From NCBI GenBank assembly GCA_964597445.1, contig CAZQXO010000080.1:1-5857 (forward strand): a DNA stretch of 5,857 nt, read 5' to 3'. Source of the DNA: UBA10649 sp964597445 (lineage in GTDB: Bacteria > Actinomycetota > Actinomycetes > S36-B12). Both the position numbers and the translations under genes were made by a program. Of this stretch, positions 4,851 through 5,857 are shown in pieces; position 1 is the first letter of the stretch, and each line of letters opens with the position of its first letter. The notes under the pieces were generated by a model, which did not search any database, was not told the origin of the DNA, and saw only the letters and a list, made by a program, of their open reading frames with translations.

Positions 4851-5083
4851 CGGTGTGGGGGGTGCCGCGATGCCCCCGCTCGAGGTGTTGCCGTGGATCG
4901 AGCGCATCGCGCATGCGCACCCGTGATGATTCGAGAGTAGGTGCGCCCCTCGCCGTGCTCGTCGACTATGCGCACGTCAGTCCGGTCAATGACCGACCGC
5001 ATCCGGCGATGGGGACTGGCCGCGCATGGTGCCGCTCTGGCGCAGGCAGGGGCACGTCATCCCCGATGGTCGCCCCCGGCGAC
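4851..5083. other. Intergenic region between the CsbD gene and dnaX
   Basis: This is the divergent control region for the two genes. Frames through it look like non-coding composition. It holds a 10-bp palindrome GCGCATGCGC (4909-4918) and a perfect 13-bp hyphenated palindrome CGGTCA-A-TGACCG (4983-4995). TACTCT on the minus strand (4934-4939) could be a -10 for the CsbD gene, with a leader of about 90 nt, but no -35 supports it. Confidence 0.45.
4983..4995. repeat. 13-bp palindrome, possible operator
   Basis: CGGTCA and TGACCG flank a single central A as a perfect inverted repeat, in the divergent region between the CsbD gene and dnaX. The size and symmetry suit a dimeric transcription factor site, but no regulator is known from this window. 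Confidence 0.4.
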
Positions 5084-5089
5084 TAGGGT
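5084..5089 (+). promoter_or_regulatory. -10 box (or ribosome binding site) at the dnaX start
   Basis: TAGGGT fits the TAnnnT -10 pattern and ends 6 nt before GTG 5096, so transcription could start at the first base of the coding sequence (leaderless mRNA). The AGGG within it (5085-5088) is also 7 nt from the same GTG and could instead serve as a weak ribosome binding site. The sequence alone does not decide between the two. Confidence 0.4.
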
Positions 5090-5095
5090 GCGAAT

Positions 5096-5857
5096 GTGTC
5101 CATGGCCCTCTACCGCACGTACCGGCCCGCGACCCTCGATGAGGTCGTCGGCCAGGACCATGTCACGGGCCCTCTGCGTCGCGCCCTCGAGAACGATCGC
5201 GTGCATCACGCCTACCTCTTCTCCGGGCCTCGCGGGTGCGGCAAGACCTCCACCGCGCGCATCCTCGCCCGATCCCTCAACTGCGAGAAGGGTCCGACCC
5301 CCGATCCGTGCGGTGAGTGCCAGAGCTGCCTCGATCTCTCACCGAATGGGCCGGGATCCCTCGATGTCATCGAGCTCGATGCTGCGAGCCACGGCGGTGT
5401 CGATGACACCCGCGACCTCCGCGAGCGTGCGATGTTCGCCCCGGCCTCGTCGCGCTACAAGGTCTACATCATCGATGAGGCCCACATGGTCTCGAACGCG
5501 GGCTTCAATGCTCTCCTGAAGCTCGTCGAGGAACCCCCGGATCACGTCCGCTTCATCTTCGCGACGACGGAGGCCGACAAGGTCCTCCCGACGATCCGCT
5601 CACGGACGCACAACTACACCTTCCGACTGGTACCGACGAAGTCGCTTCAGGAGCACCTGGCATCCGTCTGCGAGCAGGAGGGTGTCGCGTACGAGCCGGC
5701 AGCCCTTGCCCTCGTCGCTCGTGCCGGTGCCGGCAGCGTCCGCGACAGCCTGTCGGTGCTGGGGCAGGTGATCTCGGGGTCCGGCCCCGAGGGCGTCACC
5801 TACGCCGATGCCGTTCTGCAGCTGGGCATGACCGACGACGCACTTCTCGACGACACC
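5096..5857 (+). CDS. dnaX: DNA polymerase III subunit gamma/tau, 3'-partial
   Basis: The first 254 residues of DnaX, the ATPase of the replicative clamp loader, which opens and loads the beta clamp and (as tau) ties polymerase cores together. Visible in order: the N-terminal ALYRTYRP motif; Walker A GPRGCGKT (44-51); a zinc-binding set C63, C72, C75, C78 (CX8CX2CX2C); Walker B VYIIDEAH (123-130); sensor 1 with ATTEADKVLPTIRSR (156-170), where the usual SRC is SRT; and sensor 2 GSVRDSLSVLGQ (213-224, R216). All catalytic residues expected of an active gamma/tau ATPase are present. GTG 5096 (giving MSMALYR) is preferred over ATG 5102 because of spacing to the upstream box. The C-terminal polymerase- and helicase-binding tau region, and any frameshift site producing gamma, would lie beyond the window. 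Confidence 0.97.
   Translation, partial: MSMALYRTYRPATLDEVVGQDHVTGPLRRALENDRVHHAYLFSGPRGCGKTSTARILARSLNCEKGPTPDPCGECQSCLDLSPNGPGSLDVIELDAASHGGVDDTRDLRERAMFAPASSRYKVYIIDEAHMVSNAGFNALLKLVEEPPDHVRFIFATTEADKVLPTIRSRTHNYTFRLVPTKSLQEHLASVCEQEGVAYEPAALALVARAGAGSVRDSLSVLGQVISGSGPEGVTYADAVLQLGMTDDALLDDT

Noticed and set aside
4839..4907. N-terminal extension of the CsbD protein to an ATG at 4907
   Set aside because: The added 23 residues lack CsbD similarity, and a good AGAGGA ribosome binding site precedes the internal ATG.
4941..5519. Plus-strand 192-codon frame overlapping the dnaX start
   Set aside because: It runs out of frame through dnaX, whose Walker and zinc motifs are unambiguous, and is Arg/Ser-rich.

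Overview
This is a GC-rich, densely coding bacterial chromosome segment, most likely from a high-GC actinobacterium. The reasons are the strong third-position G/C bias, GTG starts, TAnnnT-type -10 boxes, the order small SRP RNA then dnaX, and a secreted protein ending in a Trp/Cys-rich domain that I associate with actinobacterial surface proteins. I cannot name the genus from the sequence alone.

Left part (1-1950): a minus-strand partial gene that runs off the window edge encodes a protein resembling the SET-domain / RuBisCO-LSMT type of lysine methyltransferase. It is divergent from, and almost abuts, a plus-strand 12-helix MFS transporter. Middle part (1951-4139): two plus-strand monocistronic genes encode Sec-exported proteins of unknown function (390 and 205 residues). 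Both have even numbers of closely paired cysteines. The first has a good promoter and ribosome binding site. The second ends in a very strong 20-bp hairpin terminator.

Right part (4140-5857) is housekeeping. Two minus-strand serine tRNA genes (anticodons CGA and GGA) each have their own terminator hairpin and a nearly identical upstream box. They diverge from the plus-strand small SRP RNA (4.5S RNA, ffs). Next come a minus-strand CsbD-family stress protein and the plus-strand start of dnaX (DNA polymerase III gamma/tau), which is cut by the window end. These genes share general growth functions (serine decoding, protein targeting, replication) but do not form one pathway.

I see no mobile element, CRISPR array, toxin-antitoxin pair or phage gene, and nothing that clearly amounts to a new multi-gene system. 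The items most worth a second look are the SET-like protein with an unclear SAM-binding motif, the two uncharacterised disulfide-rich secreted proteins, and the shared promoter/leader box of the two tRNA-Ser genes.
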